A DNA stretch of 64,000 nucleotides from Glutamicibacter sp. JC586 (GCF_009805585.1 NZ_VHIN01000017.1:62001-126000); one strand, 5' to 3'; shown: positions 8,895-19,986, counted from the stretch's first letter. Made by a program: numbers and translations. The notes: generated from the sequence alone by a model not told the origin.

Positions 8895-9914
8895 ATGGCT
8901 ATGGAATCCCCGCTCCCCGTTCGCAACGGCGTGAATGCAACCCGTTTGCGTCTTCCCCGGGACGGTGCGTGGAATACTGTGGCTGATTATTTGCTGGAAC
9001 GTTTTGGCCATGTGGATCCCGAGGGCATCCTGCGCCGCTTCGACGATCAAGAAATTGTTGGGCTTGGCGGCGTGCCGCTGACCCGGCAAACCCCCATAGG
9101 TGAACACGAATTCATCTGGTATTACCGTTCGTTGCCGGTGGAAACACCGATCCCTTTTGAAGCGAAAATTCTGCATCAAGATGAGCATCTACTGGTCGTG
9201 GATAAGCCGCATTTTTTGCCGACCACCCCCGGCGGACGATTCATCCAGGAATCAGCTCTGGTGCGCCTACGCAACCAGACCGGCATCGATGATCTGGTGC
9301 CGATGCACCGGCTGGATCGGGCTACCGCCGGAGTCATTCTTTTTGCCGTCAACCCAGAAACCCGCGGCGCCTATCAGATGCTTTTTGAACGCCGTGAGAT
9401 CAGCAAACGGTACAAGGCTGTCGTCGCGCTGCAACCGGGTGAAGGCCTTGAAACCGGTCGCGTGCTCCAGCCCAACGGCGAACACACCCTAGTCAAAGGT
9501 GCAACGGAAATGCATGAGCTTCTTGAGCAGATGCCCATGATTTTCGAGAACCGCATGTCCAAAATCAAGGGACAGTTGCGTTCTGTCGTGGAAGAAGGCG
9601 CACCGAATGCGAAGACCTTCATCGATGTCGAAGCCGTTGGCCACAGCGCCGGCCACCATGCAGGAATAGAGGTGGCTTTGATGGATCTGAAACCTCATTC
9701 GGGCAAGACCCATCAGCTGCGCGTGCACCTAGCATCACTGGGTCTGGGTATTATCAATGACGCGTTTTACCCACGGTTATGGGATCTGGCACCCGATGAT
9801 TATCAGCGCCCGCTGCAGCTGCTGGCGCACACCATTTCCTTCACGGATCCGCTGACCGGGATCGAACGTAGTTTCAGTTCGGCTCAACAACTGGCCGAAG
9901 CACCGGTCGCCTAG
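8895..9914 (+). CDS. RluA family pseudouridine synthase
   Basis: A 339-residue tRNA/rRNA pseudouridine synthase of the RluA family. The catalytic motif MHRLDRATAGV is present, its aspartate being the nucleophile that isomerises uridine to pseudouridine in RNA. Upstream are the strand-forming segments HLLVVDKPHFLPTTP, and downstream KTHQLRVHLASLG, both family hallmarks. The N-terminal 80 residues do not show a clear S4 domain. The gene follows nei by 32 bases on the same strand and ends at a small stem-loop shared with the convergent VOC gene. The target uridine is not predictable from sequence. Confidence 0.88.
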   Translation: MAMESPLPVRNGVNATRLRLPRDGAWNTVADYLLERFGHVDPEGILRRFDDQEIVGLGGVPLTRQTPIGEHEFIWYYRSLPVETPIPFEAKILHQDEHLLVVDKPHFLPTTPGGRFIQESALVRLRNQTGIDDLVPMHRLDRATAGVILFAVNPETRGAYQMLFERREISKRYKAVVALQPGEGLETGRVLQPNGEHTLVKGATEMHELLEQMPMIFENRMSKIKGQLRSVVEEGAPNAKTFIDVEAVGHSAGHHAGIEVALMDLKPHSGKTHQLRVHLASLGLGIINDAFYPRLWDLAPDDYQRPLQLLAHTISFTDPLTGIERSFSSAQQLAEAPVA

Positions 9915-9923
9915 TCGTACTGC

Positions 9924-9942
9924 CTGAGCCATCAAGGCTCAG
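9924..9942. terminator. Short stem-loop between convergent genes
   Basis: A seven-base-pair stem, CTGAGCC and GGCTCAG, with a five-base loop lies between the ends of the pseudouridine synthase and VOC genes. There is no strong T run on either strand, so termination here would be weak or factor-assisted. Confidence 0.4.
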
Positions 9943-9965
9943 CATGGTCAGCGGACCCTTGCACA

Positions 9966-10331
9966 TCAGTCCACCGGAGAAACTCTGATGAGATTTCCGT
10001 CGGTGTCCGCGATCACGAATGTGCGGCCGAAAACTTCATCATATGGTTCCTCCACAACATGGACTCCCTTCTCGACCCAGTTTGCGAAGGTTTGATCAAC
10101 TGCCCGTGCTTCGCCCGACACCATCAGTCCGACCTCGCTGGTACGAGGCGTGCTCGGAGTCGCGTCTTTATTTCGTCCGGTCCACAGCGCGAACATAACC
10201 CCGGGGGCAACTTCGAAAGCAACATAACGTGGACTGGTGAAGACCGGCTCAATTTCGAGTAGGTCACGATAAAAGGCAGTAGCATTCTGCGCGTCACGGA
10301 CGTAGATCAGGAACAGGTTTGGGGCAGGCAT
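9966..10331 (-). CDS. VOC family (glyoxalase/bleomycin-resistance-like) protein
   Basis: A 121-residue protein made of two beta-alpha-beta-beta-beta repeats: LFLIYVRDAQNATAFYRDLL at the start and VVEEPYDEVFGRTFVIADTD with GNLIRV at the end. This is the vicinal-oxygen-chelate fold, used by metal-dependent isomerases, dioxygenases and antibiotic-binding proteins. Substrate unknown. The start ATG at 10331 has a good AAGGAG site. It is divergent from a WYL-type regulator starting 95 bases away, which makes that regulator a plausible controller of this gene. Confidence 0.8.
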   Translation of the reverse strand: MPAPNLFLIYVRDAQNATAFYRDLLEIEPVFTSPRYVAFEVAPGVMFALWTGRNKDATPSTPRTSEVGLMVSGEARAVDQTFANWVEKGVHVVEEPYDEVFGRTFVIADTDGNLIRVSPVD

Positions 10332-10426
10332 AGTGCGCTCCTTAGTGATTTGTTTTCTCGGTACAACACCAGTTGATCTTCAAATCACGACAAGACCTGT
10401 CACCTTTTCTGCAAAAATTAGTTCTC

Positions 10427-11386
10427 GTGAAGGCCTCAAGATTATTGCACCTGTTGCTGCTCCTGCAGACACGTCAGCGCATCACTACCACCGAGCTCGC
10501 CGAACGCTTGGAGGTGTCACGGCGCACCGTACTGCGCGACGTCGAAGCGCTGTCCGCTGCCGGTGTGCCCGTTTACGCCGAACGCGGTCGAAACGGTGGA
10601 ATCGTTCTGCTTCCCGGTGCACGGCTCAACGCATCGCACTTAGATCCAGGGGAGCTGGAAGCTTTATCCGTCACCGGCTTGGACGGCGCACAGCTTGAGA
10701 GCTTGAAACTTTCTGCGATGCGTAAGTCTGCGACGCTCAAGATCGCGGCCCGCCAGGGAACAATGATCGAGACTCGGCACGAACCTGCACTCGCGGACTT
10801 GGTGCTAGTGGAAGGCAGTGCGTGGTTTTCCGAATCGAACACCGGTGTTGACGTGGCGGACCTGGCATCAGCGTTGCGAGGCCGACACCAGATGCGCATT
10901 CTGTACCGGCGCAGCGCCGAGGAACAAGACTCCACGCTGGTGGTGGATCCCTACGGAATAGTGGCGAAATCCGGTCGCTGGTATCTCATCGCCGATGATC
11001 GTGGGACCACCCGGCTTTTTGCCCTGGAGCGCATGACAAGTTTCGAGGAACTCGACGCGCCTGCGGCCCTGAAGCCAGCGCAGACCCTGCGGACAATGTG
11101 GGCTGCGCTGAAGGAACGCACTGAAAATCTCGGCCACATTAGCGTGCGAGTCCGCCTTAAAGAAAACCGCCTTGACCTCGCGAGGCGTATCTTGGGCACC
11201 CGTATTCACGAGGTTTTCGACGCAGACAACGGCTGGTGCACCGCCGTCATCCGCTACCACGACATCGAGTCGGTGCGTCAGCTACTCCAATTTGGTAACA
11301 ATATCGAGATCCTTGCACCCCAGTCGGCGCGCGAACGCGTCCGTCAGCTCTCCCTTGACCTTGCTCAAAGGCACGGTGCCCAATAG
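10427..11386 (+). CDS. HTH and WYL domain transcriptional regulator (YafY family)
   Basis: About 319 residues. The N-terminus carries a DeoR-like winged helix (RITTTELAERLEVSRRTVLR) and the middle part the WYL domain, seen as RMRILYRRSAEEQDS, with the pocket segment GRWYLIADDRG. The domain senses ligands such as nucleotides or single-stranded nucleic acid in characterised relatives. I place the start at the GTG at 10427 (MKASRLLHL), because homologues begin at this point and the 18 upstream in-frame residues do not look coding. The gene is divergent from a VOC gene with a 95-base shared promoter region. The effector is unknown. Confidence 0.85.
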   Translation: MKASRLLHLLLLLQTRQRITTTELAERLEVSRRTVLRDVEALSAAGVPVYAERGRNGGIVLLPGARLNASHLDPGELEALSVTGLDGAQLESLKLSAMRKSATLKIAARQGTMIETRHEPALADLVLVEGSAWFSESNTGVDVADLASALRGRHQMRILYRRSAEEQDSTLVVDPYGIVAKSGRWYLIADDRGTTRLFALERMTSFEELDAPAALKPAQTLRTMWAALKERTENLGHISVRVRLKENRLDLARRILGTRIHEVFDADNGWCTAVIRYHDIESVRQLLQFGNNIEILAPQSARERVRQLSLDLAQRHGAQ

Positions 11387-11632
11387 GGTCGCGTCCCTCG
11401 ATTCATCGATCGTAGTCTTCAGAATCCAGCAGATACGCGCACCCCAAAGTTGAGAGATGCATTGGGTGCCGGGCTTATGCGATACCACTTTGGGCGAACG
11501 CGATCTGTCTTCTGATGTCTCTACTAGCGGTACCGATGGCCGAAAAGGGTGGTTTCAAATCAGCCACGCAGAACACCGCGCGCAGCACGGCAAGCACTTT
11601 GATTATTGGTGCCGACCACCGTTCCCAACTAC

Positions 11633-12409
11633 TCAGCGTGGAGCCATGCGAATGGCGCCATCCAATCGGATGGTTTCGCCGTTAAGCATCGGGTTTGCCA
11701 CGATGTGCTCCACCAACGCTGCATATTCTTCTGGCCGGCCCAACCTCGATGGGTGCGGCACCTGAGCACCCAAAGAATCCTGCGCAGCCTGAGGCAAGGA
11801 ATCCATCATAGGTGTGTGGAAGATTCCGGGCGCAATGGTCATCACCCTGATCTGGTGGCTGGCCAGCTCACGTGCCAGCGGCAAGGTCATTGCAGCCACC
11901 GCTCCCTTGGAAGCAGCGTATGCAGGCTGACCGATTTGACCGTCGAATGCCGCCACCGAGGCGGTGTTCACGATGACTCCACGCTCGGTGGTGCCTTGGT
12001 TATCGTCAATTCCTTCACTGTGCGCCATGGCCTCGGCGGCCAAACGGATCACGTTAAACGTGCCGTTGACGTTGATGTCCAGAACTTTTGAGAAGCGCTC
12101 TAACGGTAGCACCCCCTCACGGCCCAGTACCTTGCCCGGGGTGGCTACTCCTGCGCAGTTCACCACGACCCGTAACACACCCAGCTCTTTGCATCGTTCG
12201 ATGGCGGTAGCAACTTGCTGCGCATCGGTAACATCGGCCGGGGCGTAACGAACGTTTGCCCCAATTTGTGCCGCAATTTCATCACCGTCATCACGCGGAA
12301 GGTCTACGACTAACACGTGCTTGGCCTTCGAAGCCAACTTCTGGGCGGTGGCTTTGCCCAAACCCGAGAGCCCACCGGTGACCAAAACAACCGAATCGTC
12401 CAACTGCAT
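11633..12409 (-). CDS. SDR family dehydrogenase, 3-hydroxyacyl-CoA dehydrogenase type
   Basis: A short-chain dehydrogenase of about 258 residues. Features are the NAD-binding TGGLSGLGKAT motif near the N-terminus, ADVTD for the adenine pocket, NCAG, the active-site serine in VNTASVAAF and the YAASKG catalytic tyrosine/lysine pair. The spacing and the SVAAFDGQIGQPAYAASKG block resemble the type II 3-hydroxyacyl-CoA dehydrogenase (HSD17B10-like) group involved in fatty-acid or branched-chain oxidation. The start is the ATG at 12409, directly preceded by AAGGGGTAAG; the upstream in-frame extension to 12457 is rejected. It is a single gene with no obvious partners. Confidence 0.85.
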   Translation of the reverse strand: MQLDDSVVLVTGGLSGLGKATAQKLASKAKHVLVVDLPRDDGDEIAAQIGANVRYAPADVTDAQQVATAIERCKELGVLRVVVNCAGVATPGKVLGREGVLPLERFSKVLDINVNGTFNVIRLAAEAMAHSEGIDDNQGTTERGVIVNTASVAAFDGQIGQPAYAASKGAVAAMTLPLARELASHQIRVMTIAPGIFHTPMMDSLPQAAQDSLGAQVPHPSRLGRPEEYAALVEHIVANPMLNGETIRLDGAIRMAPR

Positions 12410-12496
12410 GCTTACCCCTTTGTACCGCCTACATTTATCAGCCAGCCTACTGCCCAATGAGCTGGTCTAAAAGCTCCTGAACCAGCGCAAATAAAA

Positions 12497-12530
12497 ACTG
12501 CCGGATGCTCTTTCAAGAGCAACCGGCAGT
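12497..12530 (-). terminator. Intrinsic terminator of the DHA2 exporter gene
   Basis: The stem ACTGCCGG/CCGGCAGT is extended by GCTCTT/AAGAGC, with a tiny TC loop. On the minus strand it is followed by a TTTTTAT run. It lies 16 bases beyond the stop of the exporter gene. Confidence 0.85.
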
Positions 12531-12546
12531 TCGAGAGTGAATTTAT

Positions 12547-13995
12547 TTAGTGCTGCGGAGTCACTGCTTCTTCTGCCCCGAGACTGACTATCTCCTTCTT
12601 GCCACCAAGCAAGAAGCCGATCACAACGATGCCAACACTGCAGGCCGCACCGATCATGAAGCCGGGCTGGAATCCCTCAACGCTAGCAGTGACTTGATCA
12701 CTGCCCGAAGCAATTTTTGCCGCGGTGGTTGCTGCCACGACGCCTACCAACAGTGCTGTGCCCATAGCACCGGCCAGCTGCTGCAGCGTAGAGAGCAAAG
12801 CCGAACCGTGTGAGTGCAGGTGGTGTGGCAATGGGTTCAAAGCTGTGGTGAAAGCCGGGGTAAAGATGAATGCCAAGCCCAGGCTCATCACAAGGTGCAG
12901 AACCACCAGCAGCCAGATTGGGGTGTTCTGATCCAAGATCAGTGCATAGCCCAACAGCGAGATCAGCAAGATGATGGCGCCCGGAACGATCAGTGGACGT
13001 GCACCCACTCTGTCGTAAAGTTTGCCCACCCATGGCGCTAGTACACCCATGAGCAGACCGCCTGGAAGCATGATCAGGCCGGTAGTCAGGGTGTCGATGC
13101 CCAGAACATTGGTGAAGAACATTGGCAGCAGAATGATGACGCCAAACAGGGAAATCATCGCGAACATCATCAACAATAGTGAGAGCGTGAAGTCCTTGTA
13201 GTTCAACGGACGCAGGTCCAGAAGGGCCTTATCTGACTTCTGCAAACGCAACTGTAGGTAGACGAAGACGGCCAAGCACAGTAGCGCGATAATCAGGATG
13301 CCAACATTCATCGCAGTTGCGCCGGAAGATAGGCGGCTGAGGCCAAAGACCAATCCACCAAATCCTGGGATCGCCAGAATCAGTGATGGGATGGACAACG
13401 GAGTTGATGCACCATCCACTTCTGTGGAAAGACGTGGAGTGCCAATAATCAGCGCGGCCACAGCAATCGGGATGATCACGATAAACATGAAACGCCACGA
13501 GAGGTACTGCAGGATCAACCCGGAGAGCGTAGGACCAATGGCTGGAGCTACAGAAATCACGATGGAGACGTTACCCATCAGCACGCCACGACGTTCAGCC
13601 GGGACCAAGTGCAAAATGGTGGTCATCAGCAGTGGCATCATGATGGCGGTACCACTGGCCTGAATCACACGGGCAATGAGCAGCACCGGTAGTCCCGGAG
13701 CTAACGCTGCAAGAACAGTGCCCAAGGTAAATAGACCAATGGCCAGCACAAAAACGTTGCGGACACTGAGTCGTTGAAGCAGAAAACCAGTCATCGGAAT
13801 GACCACTGCCATGGTGAGCATGAAAATGGTGGACAGCCACTGAATAGCGTCAGCGGTTACGTTGAATTCATGCATCAGAACAGGTAAGGCCACGTTCATG
13901 ATGGTTTCGTTCAGGATGACCACGAAGCTGGATACGATCAGCACCGTAATCGTGGTGAAGTTCTTTTTGCTCAGTCGTTCTGGCGCGTTCGTCAC
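12547..13995 (-). CDS. MFS transporter, DHA2 (EmrB/QacA) drug exporter family
   Basis: A 482-residue membrane protein with about 14 hydrophobic helices, as expected for proton-driven drug exporters of the DHA2 branch. The opening helices include VVILNETIMNVALPVLMHEF and WLSTIFMLTMAVVIPMTGFL, the latter with the motif C-like proline/glycine arrangement of exporters. The large middle segment and the C-terminal helix pair are normal. The start is the GTG at 13995. No adjacent regulator of the TetR or MarR type is present, which is unusual for this family. A terminator follows. Substrate unknown. Confidence 0.88.
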   Translation of the reverse strand: MTNAPERLSKKNFTTITVLIVSSFVVILNETIMNVALPVLMHEFNVTADAIQWLSTIFMLTMAVVIPMTGFLLQRLSVRNVFVLAIGLFTLGTVLAALAPGLPVLLIARVIQASGTAIMMPLLMTTILHLVPAERRGVLMGNVSIVISVAPAIGPTLSGLILQYLSWRFMFIVIIPIAVAALIIGTPRLSTEVDGASTPLSIPSLILAIPGFGGLVFGLSRLSSGATAMNVGILIIALLCLAVFVYLQLRLQKSDKALLDLRPLNYKDFTLSLLLMMFAMISLFGVIILLPMFFTNVLGIDTLTTGLIMLPGGLLMGVLAPWVGKLYDRVGARPLIVPGAIILLISLLGYALILDQNTPIWLLVVLHLVMSLGLAFIFTPAFTTALNPLPHHLHSHGSALLSTLQQLAGAMGTALLVGVVAATTAAKIASGSDQVTASVEGFQPGFMIGAACSVGIVVIGFLLGGKKEIVSLGAEEAVTPQH

Positions 13996-14202
13996 GGCTG
14001 GGTTCTGCTTCCACGAGTAATGAAAAAGGGAGGTGCCTTCCGGTGCCTGGGTTCAGTGCACAGAAGTAAGATTGGGAAAGCTCAATCAATATTATCCTCA
14101 GATCCGCAGACACACTAGAGCACAGCAACAGCTTGTAGGTGAGTTCCGCAACACAGACACAGCTTCATGCATTGTCCGAGGTTTGTGTACGAAGATAGAA
14201 CC

Positions 14203-14742
14203 ATGAACGTGCGCACACCAGATCCGTATCCCGGATGGCTCTCCGAAGAAGATCTTTATGAAGCGCGACAGCGCCTTCCGATGCTTTATGTTGAAGCGAT
14301 TCCGGTTCGTCTTGACCCGCTGGGCTACGTCAATGAAGTCGGATTGTTGCTCACCGGTGATGATGATGGGCAGATGCTGCGCACCTTCGTTTCGGGTCGA
14401 GTCATGTACCGCGAGACCATTCGTGCCGCTCTGATTCGACATATTGAAAAGGATTTGGGAACCATGGTGCTACCCCAGCTACCGGCTTCCCCAGTCCCTT
14501 TTACTGTGGCCGAATACTTCCCCGCTCCTAGCGAAACTGGGCTGACCGATGATCGCCAGCACGCGGTATCCATGTGTTATATCGTTCCGGTCCGCGGAGA
14601 ATCTTCCCCACGCCAAGATGCTTTGGAACTCACCTGGCTAACTCCCGCCGAAGCTTTGAGCCCGGATATCCAAGGAGCGTTTGCTGGTGGCAGAGAAAAT
14701 ATTCTCCGTCAGGCATTAGCCCACGTGGGAATCAATATCTAA
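14203..14742 (+). CDS. NUDIX-like conserved protein (DUF4916 type)
   Basis: About 179 residues. The N-terminal part (PGWLSEEDLYEARQRLPMLY) and the central EAIPVRLDPLGYVNEVGLLL match a conserved actinobacterial family annotated as NUDIX-hydrolase-like, DUF4916. A canonical NUDIX box is not obvious. I see REIRAAL-like helices (RETIRAALIRHIEKDLG) but not the full G-x5-E-x7-REUxEExGU pattern, so hydrolase activity is doubtful. The start ATG at 14203 is chosen because homologues begin near the PYPGWL segment; the frame is open back to 14167. It is convergent with the FUSC gene, two bases apart. Confidence 0.65.
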   Translation: MNVRTPDPYPGWLSEEDLYEARQRLPMLYVEAIPVRLDPLGYVNEVGLLLTGDDDGQMLRTFVSGRVMYRETIRAALIRHIEKDLGTMVLPQLPASPVPFTVAEYFPAPSETGLTDDRQHAVSMCYIVPVRGESSPRQDALELTWLTPAEALSPDIQGAFAGGRENILRQALAHVGINI

Positions 14743-14744
14743 GT

Positions 14745-15836
14745 TTAGCTTTCGCTCTTGGGAACGATACCCTGCCTGCGTTTAAGAAGCATGCCGAACC
14801 AGCTTCCCAAGAGCACGCCAAGCATACCTACGGCACAACCAATCAGTGTTTCGACTACGCGGTCGTACATCACTGCTCCATTCAGGCCAGTGGACAGCGA
14901 GACACCCACCAATGCCATCGGCGTGATGAAGATTTGGGCCATGAAGTAATTGCGCATCACAAGCATCTCGGCCAAGAACTGACAAACGCCGATAAAGGCC
15001 AGCAATAGCCATACCTGAGGATTAATCCAGATCAGTAGCGCTATCAAGATCATTCCCACTAAAGTACCGAGCACACGGTGAAGGCCTCGACGGATACGCA
15101 ACTTGGATGTATGCCCCACCAGCGGGACTACCGCAGCAACCATCGCCCAATAGTTGTGTCCCGCGGATAGTTCACTTCCAAGGGTGTTGGCCAAGATTCC
15201 GGCCACACCTGCGGTCAGTACGTGAAAGAGTCCTTCCCACCAGATCGCCTTACGCACGTTATCTGACAACGGTGGAAGCGGGGTGCGTTGCCATATGTTG
15301 GCCCACTGGCCCAGTGCACCGGCGGCACCAATAATCAGCGCCAGCACGATGGTCAGCCCCGCGACTAAGAGCGCTTCCCCCATGGGCGCTGCATGCGGAA
15401 TTGAGGCGATGGCAGCAAAAGCAAAGATGTGAAAGAGGGAGCCGCCAGGTCGTAGACGCAGGAAGCCTGCCAAGACTGAGCAGAATCCAGCGATCAACGT
15501 CGTGGCTCCGACGATCTGCCATTTCATGGTCTCGGGGTTCTCGTGGTCCACCCACCAATAAGAGGCAGCTAGCGCCAAAGCGATAATTGCGAAGAATAGA
15601 AGACCCGAACGAATCTGCATACGCAGACGATTCCAGTATCCATCGACTCGGCCATAGACCCCGGTGAAAGCCCCAAAGACCGCGAAAACCACCAAGTCCA
15701 TTCGGTCTATAGCGAAGAGGGTGATCAGCGGCGCGAAGATACCGATGGCTGTACGCAACCCGATCCAATGATCCTTGCGGGCCGGTCCAAGAGTTACCAG
15801 CGACTTCGTTGATTCCTTCAGTTTCTCCAGGCCCAC
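14745..15836 (-). CDS. FUSC family membrane protein
   Basis: About 363 residues with two blocks of hydrophobic helices, the second containing HNYWAMVAAVVPLVGHTSKLR and RGLHRVLGTLVGMILIALLI. The latter pattern (R-x-x-HR-x-x-GT-x-x-G) is the signature of the FUSC/aromatic-acid-exporter family (YccS, AaeB, fusaric acid resistance). Members export aromatic acids or have unknown cargo. The start is placed at the GTG at 15836, which has a strong GGAAGG site five bases upstream; the frame is open for ten more codons. It ends two bases from the convergent NUDIX-like gene. Confidence 0.8.
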   Translation of the reverse strand: MGLEKLKESTKSLVTLGPARKDHWIGLRTAIGIFAPLITLFAIDRMDLVVFAVFGAFTGVYGRVDGYWNRLRMQIRSGLLFFAIIALALAASYWWVDHENPETMKWQIVGATTLIAGFCSVLAGFLRLRPGGSLFHIFAFAAIASIPHAAPMGEALLVAGLTIVLALIIGAAGALGQWANIWQRTPLPPLSDNVRKAIWWEGLFHVLTAGVAGILANTLGSELSAGHNYWAMVAAVVPLVGHTSKLRIRRGLHRVLGTLVGMILIALLIWINPQVWLLLAFIGVCQFLAEMLVMRNYFMAQIFITPMALVGVSLSTGLNGAVMYDRVVETLIGCAVGMLGVLLGSWFGMLLKRRQGIVPKSES

Positions 15837-15906
15837 AGTTTCCTTCCGTCGTGTTGGACACAACACGTGTTTCCCATTATTCGCTCTTTGCCATGTGAGG
15901 GGCTAG

Positions 15907-17268
<1,362 letters not shown>

Positions 17269-17285
17269 CCAGCAATATACGAAAT

Positions 17286-17327
17286 GAGGCATCAATTTCC
17301 TACCGCAGGTTAGGAAATTGATGCCTC
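17286..17327 (+). terminator. Intrinsic terminator of tgt
   Basis: A 17-base-pair perfect stem, GAGGCATCAATTTCCTA with its complement, has an eight-base loop and is followed by TTGTCGTTGTT. It lies 17 bases after the tgt stop codon. Confidence 0.85.
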
Positions 17328-17685
17328 TTGTCGTTGTTAGACCACGGCCCAGTCAGCTTTTCTCATCATCGGCAGATGCATGATCCCTGCGCCATCAAAG
17401 TCTTCACCACAGCGTTCAAAAACGAATTTTTCCTACCAGCTTTCTAACTGACTTCGCGCCTCGAGAAGAATCAGCGAATCCTCACGGAACTATGCAACAA
17501 CTTACTCCAGGAGTTGTCCGGCAGGTCCTCAGCTGCGGGCTTCGAATTTTGCCCCACCCGTCCGATCCATGTAGGTTTCACCCGAACATCTAGGACGCGA
17601 CGGGATCATGCCGGTCGGCCCCGTGGTCCTCCAGCTCTTGCATTGATATCTCAAAACTGACGGGCTCGTTCGCTCCGACCGGGAG
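17328..17685. other. Gene-free stretch between tgt and the ABC membrane gene
   Basis: About 360 bases with no plausible reading frame, RNA or repeat that I could recognise. It separates convergent transcripts. No clear terminator for the minus-strand ABC operon is visible. Confidence 0.5.
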
Positions 17686-19272
17686 TTAGAATTTTCGCCC
17701 CACAATGAGCCGAAGGGCAGGAAGGGTGAACAACAAGGAGATCACCCATAACGGCCAGGGAATATCGGCGTCTGGGCTGAGAATCATTGAGAATAACGGA
17801 GCGAGTGGTGCCACGGCGCGCACCAACGTGGACAATTCACCGTAGAGGACAATAGCTACGCTCGTATCGCTGGTAGCGGACCCGAGCAGGCTCTCCCAGT
17901 CGCGTTCGTTTCGCTGGGCATGTCCGAGGCTGGCAGCGGCAGCGCCGAGGGACCCAGCGAAGACCGCAGCGCACCACCACCAAAAGTTGCTCAGATCCAC
18001 AACGCCGAGCAGCCCTAGTCCGCCGGTTAATAAGCTCAGTGTTGCAACGCTGTAAATCACGGCAAAAAGAGCTGCGGTTCGTTCCAATTTTGCAGATGGC
18101 TGCCCCAGGTGCTGCGTCAGTTGTCGCTGTGTCAGCATCGGCGCGATGACACCCGAGAGATTAAGAGGCAACAGCACCCCGACCATCAGGTAGAAGACCA
18201 GCATGCTCAATGGGTTCGCGATTTGTTCAACGGTGGCAGTCAAGCCCAGAACTAGAAGTAGGTAGCCAGCGATGCTCTGCCAATAGCCGCCTCGAATCAG
18301 ACGAAGTACCAAGATCCGCCAGGCTATTGTTAGATTCGCTGCGATCCGTCTGCCCCGACGTCGCCGATAGCCAAGGACGGTTGCTGAAGGAGCACCAATG
18401 CTCCGACTGTCCGCCTGCATCAGAACACCTAATACCCGTTGCTGCTTCTCGCCCGAAGATCTCAGGGACCGGGAAGTAATCTTTAGATTGCGCTGTGCGG
18501 CCCACCAGGTAAATATGACGCTCAGGACTAGCAGTACCGTAGCTGCACAGATCCAAGTAGGTAAGTGAAGAACGGAACTACCCACGTTTTCTACCACGCT
18601 CTTGGCCCATTGCTTCCCCATTGCCAGCAAACCCCAGAAGATCATGAGGAGAGCACCAATGGCCACTAGGCATCCGTCGATCCAGTGTTGGACAAGTCGT
18701 TGCAGCCCGTAGCTTTGAACCACAACTCCCACACTGGCTATAAAGACTCCAGCAAGGACAAAACACACCACTGCGCAACCTGCAACAAGCGGGTGGAAAG
18801 CACCGGCAAGACCATAGAGCACAATAAGCCACAGCACCCCAACGAAGGTGCTCGAGAGCATGCCGACAATAAGGGCGTTGCGAAGGGCACCGCTTCGAAG
18901 GACGGCTAAACCAAGTGGCAGTGGCAACCACCAGTCAGCTTTGGCAGCGTTTATCCCCACCGGGCCTAGATGCAAGAACAACCGCAACAAGTAGATCGCA
19001 CCAAGCGCCAGCAGGATTGGTGATAGTTCTTGAAGACTCCACACTGCTGCCGGCATTTTCTGGTGAGCTACGCCCTGCCCAAGCAGGGCAAAAATCAGAC
19101 CGAAGATCGCACTGAATAAATAAGCTAGAGCCACAATCGCAGCCAGTACCCAGACGTAAGCGTCCGAGAAACTCTCAAAGCGTTCGGAAAAGTTCCGTCG
19201 GCGTTTAGCTCGGAGAATCAGTTGTTGCGGATCGAATTCGGATTCTTGGACCGATACGTCATTATCGTTCAA
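17686..19272 (-). CDS. ABC exporter membrane protein (DUF6297-like)
   Basis: About 528 residues with ten or more hydrophobic helices. It resembles actinobacterial membrane partners of stand-alone ABC ATPases. The segment AKADWWLPLPLGLAVLR recalls the family annotated DUF6297, a label I give with modest confidence. The gene overlaps the end of the upstream ATPase gene. The start is either TTG at 19272 (GGAG nine bases upstream) or TTG at 19299; I chose the shorter form. The overlap implies translational coupling and one transporter complex. Cargo is unknown. Its position next to tgt and yhhQ is suggestive but not evidence of a role in queuosine. Confidence 0.65.
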   Translation of the reverse strand: MNDNDVSVQESEFDPQQLILRAKRRRNFSERFESFSDAYVWVLAAIVALAYLFSAIFGLIFALLGQGVAHQKMPAAVWSLQELSPILLALGAIYLLRLFLHLGPVGINAAKADWWLPLPLGLAVLRSGALRNALIVGMLSSTFVGVLWLIVLYGLAGAFHPLVAGCAVVCFVLAGVFIASVGVVVQSYGLQRLVQHWIDGCLVAIGALLMIFWGLLAMGKQWAKSVVENVGSSVLHLPTWICAATVLLVLSVIFTWWAAQRNLKITSRSLRSSGEKQQRVLGVLMQADSRSIGAPSATVLGYRRRRGRRIAANLTIAWRILVLRLIRGGYWQSIAGYLLLVLGLTATVEQIANPLSMLVFYLMVGVLLPLNLSGVIAPMLTQRQLTQHLGQPSAKLERTAALFAVIYSVATLSLLTGGLGLLGVVDLSNFWWWCAAVFAGSLGAAAASLGHAQRNERDWESLLGSATSDTSVAIVLYGELSTLVRAVAPLAPLFSMILSPDADIPWPLWVISLLFTLPALRLIVGRKF

Positions 19273-19957
19273 GCCACTGCGCTCCAACCGCGGCCTCAAT
19301 CAGCTCTCCGTGGTCTTCGTTCAGCAGGAGGGCCTGACCCAAACTGTGCCGGAGCAACTGCGGATCATGCGTCACAGCCAGTACCGTTGTGCCTGATTTT
19401 CTGAGCGTGGCCAATCGGTCGTAAAGCTTGGCTTTGATGCGCAAATCCAGACGCTGCTCTGGTTCGTCAAGGATCAACAGCTGAGCCGGTCGGATGAGGG
19501 AGGCAGCCAGCAGTAACTTACGACGCTGGCCCGAAGAGAGCTCATGGGGCAACAGATCAGCGACAAGATGTAGTTCGAAGAACTCCAATTCTTCGGCAAC
19601 CAGACTTTTCCAAGAACTCAGCTTGTGCCCACGAGCCACCAATTCGAGATGCTCGGCCACGGTGAGTTCTTCGAAGAATGTTCCGTCGGTGACTTGGACG
19701 GCGACGAGCTGGCGGAATGACAAAGAATCCTCGTTTACCGGGAGCCCCAGAAATCTAACCTCACCGGCCACCGGCATCAAGTGTCCCAAGATGGTGCGTA
19801 GCAAGGTAGATTTACCGCTGCCATTGGCACCGATAATGCCTAAGCCATCGCCTTGAGAAATGTGCAGATTCAGGGGGCCGCTAATGGTTCGCTGCGGATA
19901 TCCGATGATCAGTTCACGAGCTTCCAACAAATATTTTTGGCTCTGACCTGTCTGCAT
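19262..19957 (-). CDS. ABC transporter ATP-binding protein
   Basis: A 231-residue ABC ATPase. Walker A is GANGSGKST, the signature is LSSGQRRK, Walker B is LLILDEPE, and the switch histidine is in AVTHDP. The Walker B glutamate is present; the following region EQRLDLRIK replaces the more usual P-x-GLD D-loop, a mild variation. It energises the overlapping downstream membrane protein. It starts 65 bases after the yhhQ stop with a hairpin between, so it may form a sub-operon. Confidence 0.85.
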   Translation of the reverse strand: MQTGQSQKYLLEARELIIGYPQRTISGPLNLHISQGDGLGIIGANGSGKSTLLRTILGHLMPVAGEVRFLGLPVNEDSLSFRQLVAVQVTDGTFFEELTVAEHLELVARGHKLSSWKSLVAEELEFFELHLVADLLPHELSSGQRRKLLLAASLIRPAQLLILDEPEQRLDLRIKAKLYDRLATLRKSGTTVLAVTHDPQLLRHSLGQALLLNEDHGELIEAAVGAQWLER

Positions 19958-19986
19958 GATGACAACTTTAGTCTTTACTTATAACT